A stretch of 64,000 nucleotides of DNA from Kalaharituber pfeilii (GCA_015179045.1 WHUZ01000092.1:1-64000); one strand, 5' to 3'; shown: positions 11,231 to 22,279, counted from the first letter of the stretch. Translations and numbers: made by a program. Notes: generated from the sequence alone by a model not told the origin.

Positions 11231-12069
11231 TGAACTCAGTCAACAATATGGTTTAGATTGTGCTCCAGGAGTTCAGTTGATTACCGACTTTTCTCGACGC
11301 CATTGATCTCTGAGTGGTGTGCTTGGGGAGCTCCGCTTTTCGACGAAGACATTTAGGCGTTGTGACTGCAGGCTAACTGACGTCCTTTGTCAATTGAATG
11401 TGCTGGTTGCAGCGTTCCTTCGTCTTCGGATATATATATTCTGATGCCCAAACAGTTCCCCAATAAAAGAAGCTGCCAGTTTCATTCCCAAACTTTTGTA
11501 TCCTTGGATTCAGTCCCAATAGGTACTGAATCATTTCAAATCAGAACGACAATCCAGTTAAGCCTCCCTTACACCAACTCACTGTTGCCGTTCCAGCATT
11601 GCATCGCTGCTGTTGCAATCGCAGCTGTGGGGGCGATCGTTCAAGACTTCCTGTCCACATGCTATAGCAGTTGCTATAGCCGCTGAAAACCATACCTACC
11701 AAAAGGGGCATGCAGACCAGCCGTAATTGCACAGGGATGCAGCCATGCACAATTCATCAGGAATCAGAATTTAACTAGCTGTATGAGAAGACGCACTCAT
11801 ATATTTTGCCTAATTCTTTCTTGCCAGAGGGGGGTTTGGGGAACGCAGTGCACGACCTTTGCCCGCTAAAACACCCTTGTCGAGTGATAATGCATCGCAA
11901 TCGTTGATGCGTGGCAATATTGCATTGGACCAGAACTTGGCGCCGTACTTCAGAATCTACTTGTGTACATCTATCTGTCTTAGGTATGGGTGGGTAAGTA
12001 GTTAGGACAATCAATCTTTTGTACCGCTTGCAGTGGCAAGTGCATGGCTACAACGCAAGGTCATTACAG
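11231..12069. other. Intergenic region upstream of the decayed gene
   Basis: No convincing gene or repeat. Several short ORFs (for example 11387-11686) have no recognisable motif. Confidence 0.4.
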
Positions 12070-12078
12070 CAAATAGTA

Positions 12079-12390
12079 AGAAACGACAATACACCTGCTG
12101 GAGGAATGCAGAGTATGGAAAAGGAAGATATGGCCAGGAGGTAGGGAAGAAGTACTCAAGCCCCCGAACAAAGACCACGACGCCCTACTCAAACTAATGG
12201 AAATTCTAGAAGAGACGGAATAAAACGGGTTCCACAATTATGCTACGTTACCTTATTTCACGTCATGTTATATTATGTTATGTTACGTTATTTAATTTCC
12301 TTATATCTCCTATGTAACTAAATATCTCGCCATAACCCCCAGGGCGGCACGCGAGTTCAGATATTAAAAAAAAAAAAAAAAAAAAAAGCA
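12079..12390 (+). mobile_element. LINE family A 3' fragment, 312 bp
   Basis: The piece begins in the last codons of ORF2 (reading LLEECRVWKRKIWPGG and ending near KLMEILEETE), then a T-rich 3' UTR, the family A hairpin (ctcgccataaccc...gcgag) and 23 A. A 9-bp duplication caaatagta flanks it at 12070-12078 and 12391-12399. Confidence 0.85.
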
Positions 12391-12399
12391 CAAATAGTA

Positions 12400-13165
12400 T
12401 TTAAAATTGCCAACTCATAGCTAAGGTAAGTGGTGAAGACTCATGCGGCTCAATTGGAACCGCCGCATCAATAACTGGTTGCCTGTAGGTGGTCTCACCG
12501 ATCATTCACAAGGCAAGCCACATGTATATGAAAGAACCCTAATAGCCACGCTGTTGCGGCTACGCGACAGAGCTTATATGCATCGTACCAGGGCTTGAAG
12601 CAACTGGGTTGTTGTCAAGACAACTTAGTTGTGCCTGAGAGTATCTGGCAAGCACGTACCCTGTCGCAGCTACCTTTTTTTTTTTTTTTTTTTTTTTTTA
12701 ATCTACTCATCCCCTTAAATAGTACCCAATTACACGGGTTGATAACTCTGATAATACTCACGACTGATCGCACAACAGAGTGTTAATAATAAGGCTGATT
12801 GGAAGATACAGTATCATTCAGGATTCCACCTCATTCGTCGTCTTGGATATCTCAAACCTACATCTAACAAGATCTGTCTCTCGTAATAGGAATTAGTATC
12901 TATAGAAGAGATCTGCAAGAATGAATGTCCTCTTCATACACCGGAATGTGCCGTTAGCAATTGATGGCCAATGACGACTGCCGTTTGCGAAAAATTGATC
13001 CCTGGAAATATACTCCATCACGAGAGTTGCCAACAGTACAGGAAAAAAAAAAAAAAAAAAACAGCTAGCTACGGATTGAACCAACCCGCACTTGTTGTTT
13101 CTAAGCCATAGGCCGAAAAAGCCTGCATGCCGTATGCTCAAACTGAAATGTACAGAGATGCTGCC
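12400..13165. other. Intergenic stretch with T-run and A-run
   Basis: No gene seen. A T-run of about 25 at 12674-12698 and an A-run at about 13042-13060 have no flanking duplications I could find, unlike the LINE tails. Confidence 0.4.
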
Positions 13166-13175
13166 ATGCTGTGAT

Positions 13176-13441
13176 CCGAACATGGGAAAGAAAGTGGCCA
13201 GGAGGACGAGACGCCTTGACGAAACCTCCGGAAGGGGGCGAAGGGGAAGGAGACCCGCTCGTGGAACTGATGAAGCGGGTGGAATAATAGGGGGGAATTC
13301 ACATACTTTCGTGTCGCTTCAGGGTCATAATTCCATTTCATATCTTCTCTTTTCTTTCTTTATCTCTTATGTAACTAAATGTTGCCGTAGCCCCCAGGGC
13401 AGTATGCGTCTAATGATATTATAAAAAAAGTAAAAAAAAAA
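13176..13441 (+). mobile_element. LINE family A 3' fragment, 266 bp, TSD atgctgtgat
   Basis: A degenerate copy of the ORF2 C-terminus and 3' UTR ending in gccgtagcccccagggcag..., a mutated hairpin, and an interrupted A-run. The duplication atgctgtgat is at 13166-13175 and 13442-13451. Hairpin decay suggests an older insertion. Confidence 0.8.
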
Positions 13442-13451
13442 ATGCTGTGAT

Positions 13452-13948
13452 TCACGAGTGTTATTTATGTATGCGGTCAGTTGCTGAGCCTTGACGTTTC
13501 TTCCTAATTTGGAGAGAGGGGCTTGTTACTGCAACTTCCCATCGTCAGTTAGGTCCTGAGCATGTCTAGTCTTTGAATCCCCCGACTAATTGCATGCGGC
13601 AAGCCAAGCGAGCAGGAGATTTTGTCGCAGAAGTAGAAACATGACATATGAATACATGATGGGGTTGAAAGCTGCTCAGGCCTACTGTCCTGCAGCGGTC
13701 AAATAACTCCGCACCTTCCTGGATGAGAATGGGGTAAGTTATTGCACCCAACCGCACTACCTTACGTCGGTCAATCGGGGACTCCTGCTGCGCCGATATG
13801 ATACTTGGGCTGCTACACGGTGGCAGCACTGCCCTGCCACGTCGAATCGCTGCAAGTGCAGTTGTGCTAATGAAAAAGAAAAAAAAAAAAAAAACGTGGC
13901 AGAACTCGCACTGCCATCATGTGTTGTACTTGGAAAAGCTTCAAACAG
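13452..13948. other. Intergenic stretch
   Basis: A minus-strand ORF at 13566-13829 (87 codons) shows no recognisable domain. An A-rich run at 13868-13893 has no flanking duplication. Confidence 0.35.
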
Positions 13949-14535
13949 CCTGCAGCAAAGCAAAACCCTTTGAAATACCCATCCTGCCATTAACATAGTA
14001 ACAACACCAACTTGTCATGGTTTTCTATGAGTAGCGATATAGGCGCGTTCAGCAAGCGCGTCAGGTTCTGAGATACTGGCAATATACCCTTTTTTTTTAA
14101 CGTGGTTAACATACTGCTACTCAGTCCGTAGTGAGCTGCTGGGGATAAGCCTGAGACAGAGCAGCAAGAGCAGTGGGAGGGATTTAAAAAAAAAAAAAAA
14201 AAAAAAAAAATCACATAGCCCGCATACAGCTGTTCGCCATGGGCCATGGCAGGGCGAGTAGGAGTGGTAAAAACTGCAGTAACGAGTAATGCGAACCTGA
14301 GGTACTGTACTAGTAGAACAACAGTAAGCTCAGTAGAAGGAATGTGCCAAATAGCTAGATCATAAGCCAACCAAGTAGCAGTATGCATATATGGCAAAGG
14401 GGTCATATTGCCAGTATCTCAGAACTTGACGCGCTTGCTGAATGCGCTTGTATCGCTATTCATAGAAAATCATGCCAGGTTGGTGTTGTCACTATGATGG
14501 GTATTCCAAAGGTTTTTGCTTTTGCTGCAGGGTAT
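13949..14535. mobile_element. Long inverted-repeat element, ~590 bp
   Basis: Arms of about 140 bp (13949-14090 and ~14395-14535) are inverted copies with roughly 85-90% identity by eye. They start CCTGCAGCAAA and contain the shared blocks tctgagatactggcaatat and ttctatga(g/a)tagcgata. The right end carries a partial second copy of its terminal 23 bp. No transposase frame is present, so this is a foldback/MITE-like element. A family B LINE end lies in the loop at about 14186-14256. Confidence 0.75.
14186..14256 (-). mobile_element. LINE family B end beside an A25 run of the wrong polarity
   Basis: The family B 3' end (reverse strand; tcacatagcccgc, agctgttcgcc, ccatggcaggg) follows 25 A instead of the expected T-run. 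No clean target duplication was found. Confidence 0.45.
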
Positions 14536-14798
14536 ATTGCTTTTGCTGCAAGGGTATATTAGAGATTCTCTCGTATTTTAAAGGTTTTTGCTTCGTATTA
14601 GGTAAAGGTTTTCTCGTATCTGATTGAAATGACGCAAGGTCCTGAGACACTACTAACCGAGCTAGTGTAGTACAAGCATTTAAGTGTATTGATCGACATG
14701 AGGCTCATGGAGCTTGATCGGACCTTCGAACCCTGCATTAGATCCTCTCTTATTGGATAAAACTGCCGCTCCCGGCCTTTGTCCAATACTGACTAGTA

Positions 14799-15166
14799 CT
14801 TGTGTATAGTGGAAAGCTTGGAAAAACAGGGGATCCTTGACGGTTGCATAGACAAGGGTTGCGAGCGGTCTGTACTCACAATGGTGACAGTAAAGAGCCT
14901 CGACACTGTAGCAGAGGTACGGGATGCAGTAATAGAGGAGTGGAAGCAGAGACTTTGAATCGCTATGTGGAAAGCATGCCAGATAGGATAGCTGCTGTAA
15001 TTGCTGCTAATGGAGGCCATACTCGGTATTGAAGGATCATGTATTTTTTCAAGTACATAGCTCTTCTCTCACTTTCGCTGATTTTGTTGTACTATTCCTC
15101 CTTTGTACCCTGTCTATGCAACTGTCAAGGATCCCCTGTTTTTCCAAACTTTCCGCTGTACACAAG
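14799..15166. mobile_element. MITE, 368 bp, ~62-bp TIRs, TA target
   Basis: The termini CTTGTGTA(T/C)AG(T/C)GGAAAG continue into about 62 bp of near-identical inverted repeat, sharing aacaggggatccttgac. TA dinucleotides flank it at 14797-14798 and 15167-15168. The TA duplication and absence of a transposase frame suggest a Tc1/mariner-type non-autonomous element. Confidence 0.85.
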
Positions 15167-15168
15167 TA

Positions 15169-15439
15169 TCATATCATAACAGCCTCGATTGTAGTTACAC
15201 AAATAATACATCCGCGCTACGCGCTTTTTAGGATGGCGCGGTATGCAAGTACAACATTGTACTAAGGAATGGTCATGTGGCCGCTCATGAGATAGGTAAT
15301 AGGGGATTGAGTTCAACATGATGGCCAAGATGATCAGGGAGAGACAAGAGTCTAACAGAGGACATGAGAACCTTCATCTCGCCATCAGCTGTGTTCTTTA
15401 GGAGTCCCGACCTATATTAAGTAGGTACAGTACCAAGGT
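15169..15439. other. Short intergenic stretch
   Basis: Nothing supported. Confidence 0.4.
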
Positions 15440-15450
15440 ACATTCGAATT

Positions 15451-15545
15451 TTAAGCCTGCCTCCGGGCTTTGAGGGCCTAGACACAGGGGCCCTGCCATG
15501 GCGAACAGCTGCACGCGGGAGCACGTGTTTAAAAAAAGAAAAAAA
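15451..15545 (+). mobile_element. LINE family B 3' fragment, 95 bp, TSD acattcgaatt
   Basis: It starts aagcctgcctccgggctttg, runs to ccctgccatggcgaacagct, then a short interrupted A-tail. The 11-bp duplication is at 15440-15450 and 15546-15556. It shares upstream sequence with the family B insertion at 29550-29650, so family B copies have a common body. Confidence 0.85.
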
Positions 15546-15556
15546 ACATTCGAATT

Positions 15557-16248
15557 CTATACTTACATGGAAGCTAATGTTGCATAAACGCTATTCCCAA
15601 AAGCGCATAGTTCGTATGCAACATCCAACGTCGGAATGCTTTTGGAACCAGCGCGTACGAGCTACCATAATAAAATATTACATCAACATTAGCATAAGTG
15701 CATCGGCAAATACATCGAAATTCGCAGCCAGTTAGTCGATAGTACCCGAGGAATCAGGCTCACCAACAAAGAATAGTAACGTTAATACTGAGCGATCACT
15801 GTAAGACAAGAATTATATCAAGGAGCTTTTGAATGAGAATATATCGGGGAGTACCCGGTAATAAGGCAGGGCAAGTCCTTTAATGAGAGTAAGTTGCGGG
15901 GAATATGGGAATTACCTGGAGTATAGGAGGGGAGTATGAGGACTATGGAGAGCATATACGGGGATATCAACAAATATGAACAAACTCTCTTGTCAAGGGG
16001 GTGTCTTGTAGGATATACAAGCTTACAGACGTATTCTCTGGTGCGGTGTTTTTGTTGTGTTTGCAACCATTTCAAGCAGGCATTATTCTTAATTTCCTTT
16101 TCAACTTCCAACTTCTGTCGGCTGCACTATATGCGAGTCTTGGATCAGGACGCCACCCAGTTCATCAGTAACAAATCTAATGCCGCTTTGAATATACCCT
16201 TTCCATATACCAGATGCTTAGCTTTGGCATCGAAGTAATCGCACTCAG
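15557..16248. other. Intergenic stretch
   Basis: Two overlapping ORFs of about 100 codons on opposite strands (15818-16111 and 15936-16238) have no recognisable domain; neither is supported. Confidence 0.35.
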
Positions 16249-16261
16249 TTTGGGTGTAGTG

Positions 16262-16318
16262 TTTTCTTTTTTTTTTTCCATATCATTACTCGCATGCCGC
16301 CCTGTGGGCTATGGTGAA
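16262..16318 (-). mobile_element. LINE family A tail, 57 bp, TSD tttgggtgtagtg
   Basis: T-run, atatcattactcgc and the hairpin with GCCC/GGGC inner stem, flanked by a perfect 13-bp duplication at 16249-16261 and 16319-16331. Confidence 0.9.
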
Positions 16319-16800
16319 TTTGGGTGTAGTGCCTGTAAACTAATTTGCTCCCATTGATCGTGATATTATGGTGCCCACAGGACCGGGCTGTTCGCGAGAG
16401 GACTACAGTAGTTTTGTGCTGACAGGTCAAAGGTTTTCTACAATACAGTAATGGCGTTTTCACACACGGTAATTGACTTTGAACCCAATGGGTCATCTAT
16501 ACACTTTTTTTTAAAATACAAAAACCCGTAATCCTGCATTCAGGCAGCAGGCTCATGGTGCCAATAGAACCAAGATGGTCATTTTCCTTATCACAGCACA
16601 TATATCTATTGTTGTCAGGCACATCCACAACATGTAGTATCGCATCGTCCTGTTACCGTCACCGTGTTCCAAACAGCCCGTGATCTGTAATGGACTGAAA
16701 CCGCCTAGACGGTCCTGGGGCAGCCTGAATCAGTCGGACCAATTCAAGCCAACCAGACTGGTCCAGGCCATTCAGACCGATTCATCCGATTTTTAGTGTT

Positions 16801-17083
16801 CCGGACATTTACTGGAGGGGTGTAGAGTGTGGCAGAAGAAATGGCCCGGGGGCATGGCAGCAATAAGAAAACCCCCAAAGTGCAGGGAAGGAGAAGGTGA
16901 CCCACTACAGGGGCTGATGGAGATGATGGAAGAGGACGGAGGGTGACTTCAGTTACATTTCAGTGTGCCAGTATTTTATTTTCTCTATCTCATTTAGTTC
17001 CTGTTGATCACATGTACCTAACACATCGCCATAGCCCACAGGGCGGTAAGCGATAAATGATATAAAAAAAAATAAAAAAAAAA
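16801..17083 (+). mobile_element. LINE family A 3' fragment, 283 bp, TSD gatttttagtgtt
   Basis: Carries the ORF2 C-terminus (LEGCRVWQKKWPGG..., ending MEEDGG), 3' UTR, hairpin (ATCGC...GCGAT type) and A-tail. The 13-bp duplication is at 16788-16800 and 17084-17096. Confidence 0.9.
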
Positions 17084-17234
17084 GATTTTTAGTGTTTAGT
17101 GATGCCCTGCCTATCTGCTCAAGATTGCAGTATAAAGTTTGGGCACGAATTCACATTGAGCGGCCTACTCGCTTGATAGGCCTGGAAAGCCTGATTGGCA
17201 TCGGCGGGCCTGGTTGGTGGGCACCAGTCTAGAA

Positions 17235-17299
17235 CCTCGCTATAGCCTATCAGGCGGCACGCGAGTAATGATATATATATATATAAAAAAAAAAAAAAT
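17235..17299 (+). mobile_element. LINE family A tail, 65 bp, TSD cagtctagaa
   Basis: The hairpin has the GCCT ATC AGGC inner stem, then an (AT)n stretch and A-run. Duplication at 17225-17234 and 17300-17309. Confidence 0.9.
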
Positions 17300-17479
17300 C
17301 AGTCTAGAAAACCTGATTGTTTTCAGACAGCCTGGGCCAGGCCAGGTCGAGAATTTCATGGTCCAGCACAGTCCAGGGACCCTAATGGGCTGGTCTGACC
17401 GGCCTATTGGGAACACTGCCATGATGGTTGAGGCTCAGTCACCGTCACCGTCACCGACACCTGTGCTCCACCCCTGTTT

Positions 17480-17949
17480 AACTTGAAAAGCAGTTATGGA
17501 GCTCTGGAGGTAGTTGCAAGCATATGCGCACCAAGAGAGGGTTTGCGTTTGCAATTGGATCATGACAAATGGAGCTGCGCCAGTTTCCATATAGTGACCC
17601 GTAAAAAGTCTTGGGGATTAGGCAATACTGTGTTGGGGTAAGGGTATCATGCATTTTGCACATTGACTCTGTATTCGTTAGGCAAAAGGGGTTTCTTTGC
17701 CAAATGTGACCCTACGGTAAATGCAGACCCGACCTACATATTGCAGGGAACACTTATCCCAATACTGCGTAATCCCCAAGACTTTTCACGAGTCAATATA
17801 CAGATGCCAACCGATGTTGTCACAAACATAATAGTACCTAAGAGAATACAGTACGATCCTGCGGCTGAAGTTAGCTTCACCTGCAATGATACAGTACAAG
17901 TGGCATGTATAGCGACTATACATGACGATGACCTCTGGTTCAGCTGAGG
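17480..17949 (+). other. Unidentified coding-like region with an inverted duplication
   Basis: The plus-strand frame 17663-17947 (94 codons) is not recognisable. A roughly 55-bp segment at 17584-17640 is repeated in inverted orientation at 17752-17806, so each strand encodes a version of the same short peptide (TLIPILRNPQDF on plus; TLTPTQYCLIPKTF on minus). This looks like a rearranged gene fragment. I propose no function. Confidence 0.35.
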
Positions 17950-19028
17950 TCTGACTTCTTGTCGTTCTGTACTCGTATACTCGTATAGCACCCTGCCTCT
18001 GAAGTATGCCTCGCGCCATTAAGGGATAGCTATACTGGGATGTGAATACAACTTTGCAACATTCAGCTGTTTTTTTGTTTTTTTTTGTGTGTGTTCACGT
18101 AACCTCGCATACAAGCTACGAGCCTATGGAAGGGAAAGGTCAATAACATTCAGCATTAGCCAAAGATACCACTGACAATGTAGTTCGTACAACAACACTG
18201 AACTCTAAATCCTCTGAAGTGGAACTTTGTATCCATTGGTTTAATCTCACAATGCCGTCTGCATGGAAAATGAGATATTTGTAACAAAATTGCGAAGTAT
18301 GAATCATGACGAAAGTTGTTGATATTAAGCTGCCAGTTTCCGCCCGCAGGCCCGACTTATGGGATACCTTACCTTATTAATGCAGATGATCATGATTATG
18401 TACCCTGTCGCTGCTTATGTCAGTGGTCTGTGGCTCGCCCCACCGCCCTCAAGTGGTAACGAGCGAAAGGGAGCATATGTGCGAACGTCTGGTCAAACAC
18501 ATCCCGAGGTCACTCGCGAGTCGCAAGTGGGTCCCCTCGTAATTATGTGCTGTACTAGCGAATAATCAATTTATGACAGGATAAAAATAACACTAACCAA
18601 TGTGTCACAATCTATGCGATGTCAATCGTTGCTATGGCAATGGTTACCTTAGTGACACCCTTATTTGTTTGGAGGCTCCAAATATGTCTGAACTGCTTCC
18701 TTTGCATGCATTGCCGCAACCACCCGTGGTTTTACGTCCAATCCTCTGCCACCGGATGCCAGTACACGTGTTATTACCTACGAGTTATTGCTCTAAGACA
18801 TGAATAGGTCTCTTAGCCAACGAATGTGTACTTTGACCTGCATACATCCACGGTTTTGTTGGTCTACGACTTCGGAATTAAACCCACGTTCGCTTGCAGC
18901 TGGCCACTCTATCGCCGATTCAGAAATTGTGGACTCTTGATTCGCCGAAACCTGCTGAGAAATTAAGTTCTCCAAAGAAGCTTTAGATGAGCCTGGTATT
19001 TTCGATAGCTATCAATGTGCTACTTTTT
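17950..19028. other. Intergenic region upstream of the FAS1 gene
   Basis: Weak ORFs at 18359-18565 and 18600-18807 start with hydrophobic stretches but lack support. Nothing else recognised. Confidence 0.35.
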
Positions 19029-19069
19029 GTCCGCCATAGGCTGGTAGCTTGTTTGCGGGTTCCGTGACA
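19029..19069 (+). mobile_element. LINE family C tail, short
   Basis: The sequence ccgccataggctggtagctt...gcggg plus an A-run matches the 3' end of the LINE that ends at 30128. A possible 7-bp duplication gctactt lies at 19017-19023 and after the A-run. Confidence 0.6.
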
Positions 19070-19271
19070 AAAAAAAAAACAAGCTACTTGAGGCATATTT
19101 CCATTGCTGAGCTCCCATTAATAAATTCATGCGCCCACTGCTCGTAGCTCGAGTAACTTCTAATACGCACAGTTCCTACGAATGCTTTTAACATCGCTGG
19201 CTATCCCTTTCTAATACTTCACACAACAAAGCAGCATTTCGTGCGCAAAATTCTTTGCGGTCGCTTTAACT

Positions 19272-20620
19272 ATGAAGAATTTGCTTGCCATAATCTCCCT
19301 CACCTTTGCCTTCTTTTACCAAATCCATGCGGAGAGAGGAGTGGATGAGGTGAGAGACAGGGGCGGTAGCGAGGATGCGCAACAGATCGCTTTAGAGATG
19401 AAGGGGTCAAACCCTCCAGGTTCTACGGGATTCGTACCACTCCAACTCAACTGGAAACACAAGTCTCGCGGATTATTGTCGGAACATTATCGTCGGCAGG
19501 ACTTCTTGCCCAATATACATTCATACATTGCAATTGGTCGCGTTCCGAAAGAGACATCCTTCGCCGAAACAGGCGATCGCGGCGGGCTCTTTCATACTGC
19601 AAACCAGACAACTGCGGATGCGAAAATCTTTAAGAAGAATCCGAATCAAGTGACCAGTGACCTGCCCCCTTTGATGGAGCCGTGGATGCCCCCCCCTGCG
19701 CCGAGTTCCTGGATCGCAGTTCTCTCCACTGGGTTTGGAAAATTGACATATGTCATCGAGGAGGGAATTGAATGCGATGAAGGGCTGTTACATATCATCG
19801 ATGGGTAAGCCCATATCCACTGTCCTGTGTATGGATAACTTCAGAACTAACATCTCTCTCAGGGTTTTTACCCCAGCTGGAAGCTTTATTGAGGGTCTGA
19901 AAGTAGCTGGTTTTACATTGCTTTCTACTGTTTTTGATACCAAACTTCCTGCGCTTCGTGATACTCTTAATAATGCACCCCACCTTACCTTCTTCGGACC
20001 GTCCCTTCATGCTGTCGCTACGTCACAATCCAAGTTGGCGTCTCTCAATGACTCTGAGTGGGAAACACTACTCAACTACCATACCCTTGATCTCACTACC
20101 GGATTTATTGGATACACTCCATCATTTGAGTGTGGCAAACTCTATAAAACCAAGAGCGGTGGAAATGTACTTGTTAGTTTTAAAGATGGGGATACTTATA
20201 TCAATGATGCCAAGATTGTCGGGCGGGATTTCATACTGCAGAATGGTGTTATGCAGATTTTGGATAAGGTAAACACACTGCCGAGATTACGAGAGACCTT
20301 ATATTCCCACCCATACCATGCTAACTTCATTCTCCTTTCCTCAGGTCCTCGAATTGCAATCACCAGATGCGACTACATTGCCTGGTCCCGACGGCCTTTT
20401 AGTCGACATCTCAGCTGGCCACGTGGCTTGCCACTCACCAATTCCATCCCCAATTCCAGAGGTTCCAATACCAACTCCAGATGCTTCTCGTAACGACTCA
20501 TTAACTCCCACCGGTCCGCCACCTCAACAAACCGGCAATGATGCTGTGTTAACTGGAGCAAGCTTCCCCTGGACAGTTATTCTAAGTTTGGCCACGTTAG
20601 GCTTCAGCACATTGCTTTGA
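19272..20620 (+). CDS. GPI-anchored fasciclin (FAS1) domain protein, three exons
   Basis: Exons 19272-19804, 19863-20268 and 20345-20620 join in frame to a 404-residue protein. Intron 1 (58 bp) has GTAAGC/CAG and keeps the frame across DGVFTPAG; intron 2 (76 bp) has GTAAAC/CAG and a gctaac branch-like site. Residues 1-20 are a signal peptide (NLLAIISLTFAFFYQIHA). A degenerate FAS1-like region ends around residue 180 at LLHIIDGVFTPAG; a clearer FAS1 domain follows (~185-315) with TLLSTVFDTKL, LTFFGPS and the terminal NGVMQILDKVLEL. A proline/serine/threonine-rich stem leads to a C-terminal hydrophobic tail (FPWTVILSLATLGFSTLL), typical of a GPI-anchor signal. FAS1 proteins act in adhesion or wall organisation at the cell surface; the exact role here is unknown. 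It appears intact. Confidence 0.9.
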
Positions 20621-21391
20621 TTATGTTAGCCGAGATTCAATCGGAGTAAATAGAGGTCATCGAGGCTTATTCGGTGCTTCTAACGCTCGATTAGAGTTTG
20701 TGGATTCATTTTAGTTCCAATTGCTACTTTCATAACTCTACGAACGTAGGTTGTCGTTGGTTCCAACTCTGAACATTCTGGATTATTAATTTTGCGGATC
20801 TCATTGTTAATTTCCGGGTCGTATCAAGTTACTTTGTTTTTGTGTTTGGTGGGAAGCACTCGGAGTAGGAATTCACATTAAATGACTCGTAGAAGAGCTA
20901 CCCCAGTGAGAGTGACAAACTAGAGTAAGAGGTGGGGCAGCTAAGTCAGGAGACGTTGAGGAATCTTCCCAGGTTTAAGTGTGGAGTTCTCTGGGAGGAG
21001 CGAAGGTAATATCAGGCAGGTATCAAAGGGAGGGATGGCAGCAATCCGAGATTTCGGGGATCAGTGGTTCCAGGACATCTCCAAGGGATACGGTACTGGG
21101 AGGGGATTTCGGCTTTTATGTAGAAGTATCTTGCTTTCTGTAGTTAGTTATAACGATAATGGTAATTAGCAGTTGATCATGAAGGTAACGAGAGACCACT
21201 AGTCTAGTTGCCCGAGCGGTCTGGATGCTTCCTCCTTTCCCGGGGGGTAGGGGAATTGCTCTTCCTCGTGCGCGCTCTTCTGACACAATTGAGCTTTCCA
21301 CAATCTATTAATGAGCTGGTTTGGTGCCTGCAGTGTTCTAGACAGAAAAATATGTATATGGACAAGTCATAAATGCATAGTATGCCGCTAT
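20621..21391. other. Downstream region of the FAS1 gene
   Basis: Contains the likely 3' UTR. No further gene or repeat seen until the MITE at 21392. Confidence 0.4.
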
Positions 21392-21566
21392 GCGATATTT
21401 TGCGGAAACTAGAATGTTTTCGTATGCTTGGCAGTAAAGAATAGGCCCAAATTCATCATGTCAGCTGTCCAAATAACCTTACATAATATATTTGTACACG
21501 AAATTTGAGTTAGTCTAATAGCCAAGCATACGAAAATATACTAGTTTCTGCCGAATACTGCATGGC
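21392..21566. mobile_element. Small MITE, ~175 bp
   Basis: Inverted repeats of about 35-40 bp bound this element: gaaactag(a/t)at(g/a)ttttcg followed by tatgcttggc on the left, and the complement on the right. No coding capacity. It lies immediately left of the Copia insertion. Confidence 0.7.
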
Positions 21567-21578
21567 ACATACAGTCAC

Positions 21579-21891
21579 TATTGGAGAATATGCAGCGCTG
21601 ACGTTGAAACATCATGCACAGTGGTTGGGTCTGCTGAACATATGCAACCTCAGCTGTGGCCATGATGCAGACTGACGTTTCATGATTCTATGGTCTTCTA
21701 TTTCCTATGCCGATTATATCCTTTTTACCCTCTGAATCCACTGCTATGCGCAATCTCATTCAGCACCAATAATTGTTAGTTGGGTACGAAGGTACTTCCT
21801 GAATTTTATTGCATAAATAGGGCCGTTTTGGGATGCACATTCGGCAACTGTATCCCGCCGCATTTTAGCTCGTAATCTGTAATTTTCCACA
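21579..21891 (+). repeat. Copia 5' LTR, 313 bp
   Basis: It starts TATTGGAGAATATG and ends TTTCCACA. It aligns along its length to the 3' LTR once the insertions there are removed (about 311 bp). It is preceded by gtcac and followed directly by the primer-binding site. Confidence 0.92.
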
Positions 21892-21910
21892 GGTTATGAG
21901 CCCGGCGCTC
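21892..21910 (+). other. Copia primer-binding site for an internal initiator-tRNA-Met fragment
   Basis: The bases directly after the 5' LTR, GGTTATGAGCCCGGCGC, complement the anticodon-stem region of initiator tRNA-Met (…GGGCTCATAACC…) rather than a tRNA 3' end. Priming from a cleaved half-tRNA is known for Drosophila copia and relatives. Match over at least 12 bases is by recall of the conserved tRNA sequence. Confidence 0.75.
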
Positions 21911-22140
21911 TCTTAACCTACCACTTTTCTATAGCTTATCGCATACACCGTTATCGCCTATACCGGTGCCACACACATCTCTATAGCTGCCCCGCTTATT
22001 ACCTGCATCATCAACATACATCTCGTCGCTTCTACATACTGTACATCTCGTCGCATCTACATACCACGTTACCTACCCACTCTCCTACAATGTCAAATAC
22101 AACCTCCGTTCCCACTGTTCCTGCCACTGTTGCGCTATCG

Positions 22141-22279
22141 GGGGAGGAGTGACTACGACGGGGGAGTTTATTTTAGTTTAGCTTAATTTTTCTTTCACTT
22201 TTGTCAGTTAAGTAAATCTCGCCATAGCCTTACAGGCGGCATGCGAGTAATGAAATAATAATTAAAAAAAAAAAAAAAA
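22141..22279 (+). mobile_element. LINE family A tail, 139 bp, TSD actgttgcgctatcg
   Basis: Contains the last ORF2 codons, T-rich UTR, hairpin (inner stem GCCT TAC AGGC) and A-run. The perfect 15-bp duplication is at 22126-22140 and 22280-22294, inside Copia gag. Confidence 0.93.

Larger units (their letters stand above)
16664..17417. mobile_element. GGCC-rich TIR element, copy 1
   Basis: The ends are imperfect inverted repeats (GTGTTCCAAACAGCCCG and the complement of CGGCCTATTGGGAACAC). Subterminal sequence is a series of drifted ggcc(a/t)atcaggcc-like units in opposite orientation at each end. Its left end continues gtgatctgtaatggactgaa, matching copy 2 at 45995. Two LINE tails are nested inside (16801 and 17235). 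No coding frame of its own. Confidence 0.7.

Noticed and set aside
12674..12698. T-run considered as another tail-only insertion
   Set aside because: No duplicated flanks could be found, unlike the T40 at 23071.
21205..21235. tRNA-like D-arm (ttgcccgagcggtctggatg)
   Set aside because: It resembles the start of a tRNA-Leu/Ser, but no anticodon stem, T-arm or acceptor pairing follows.
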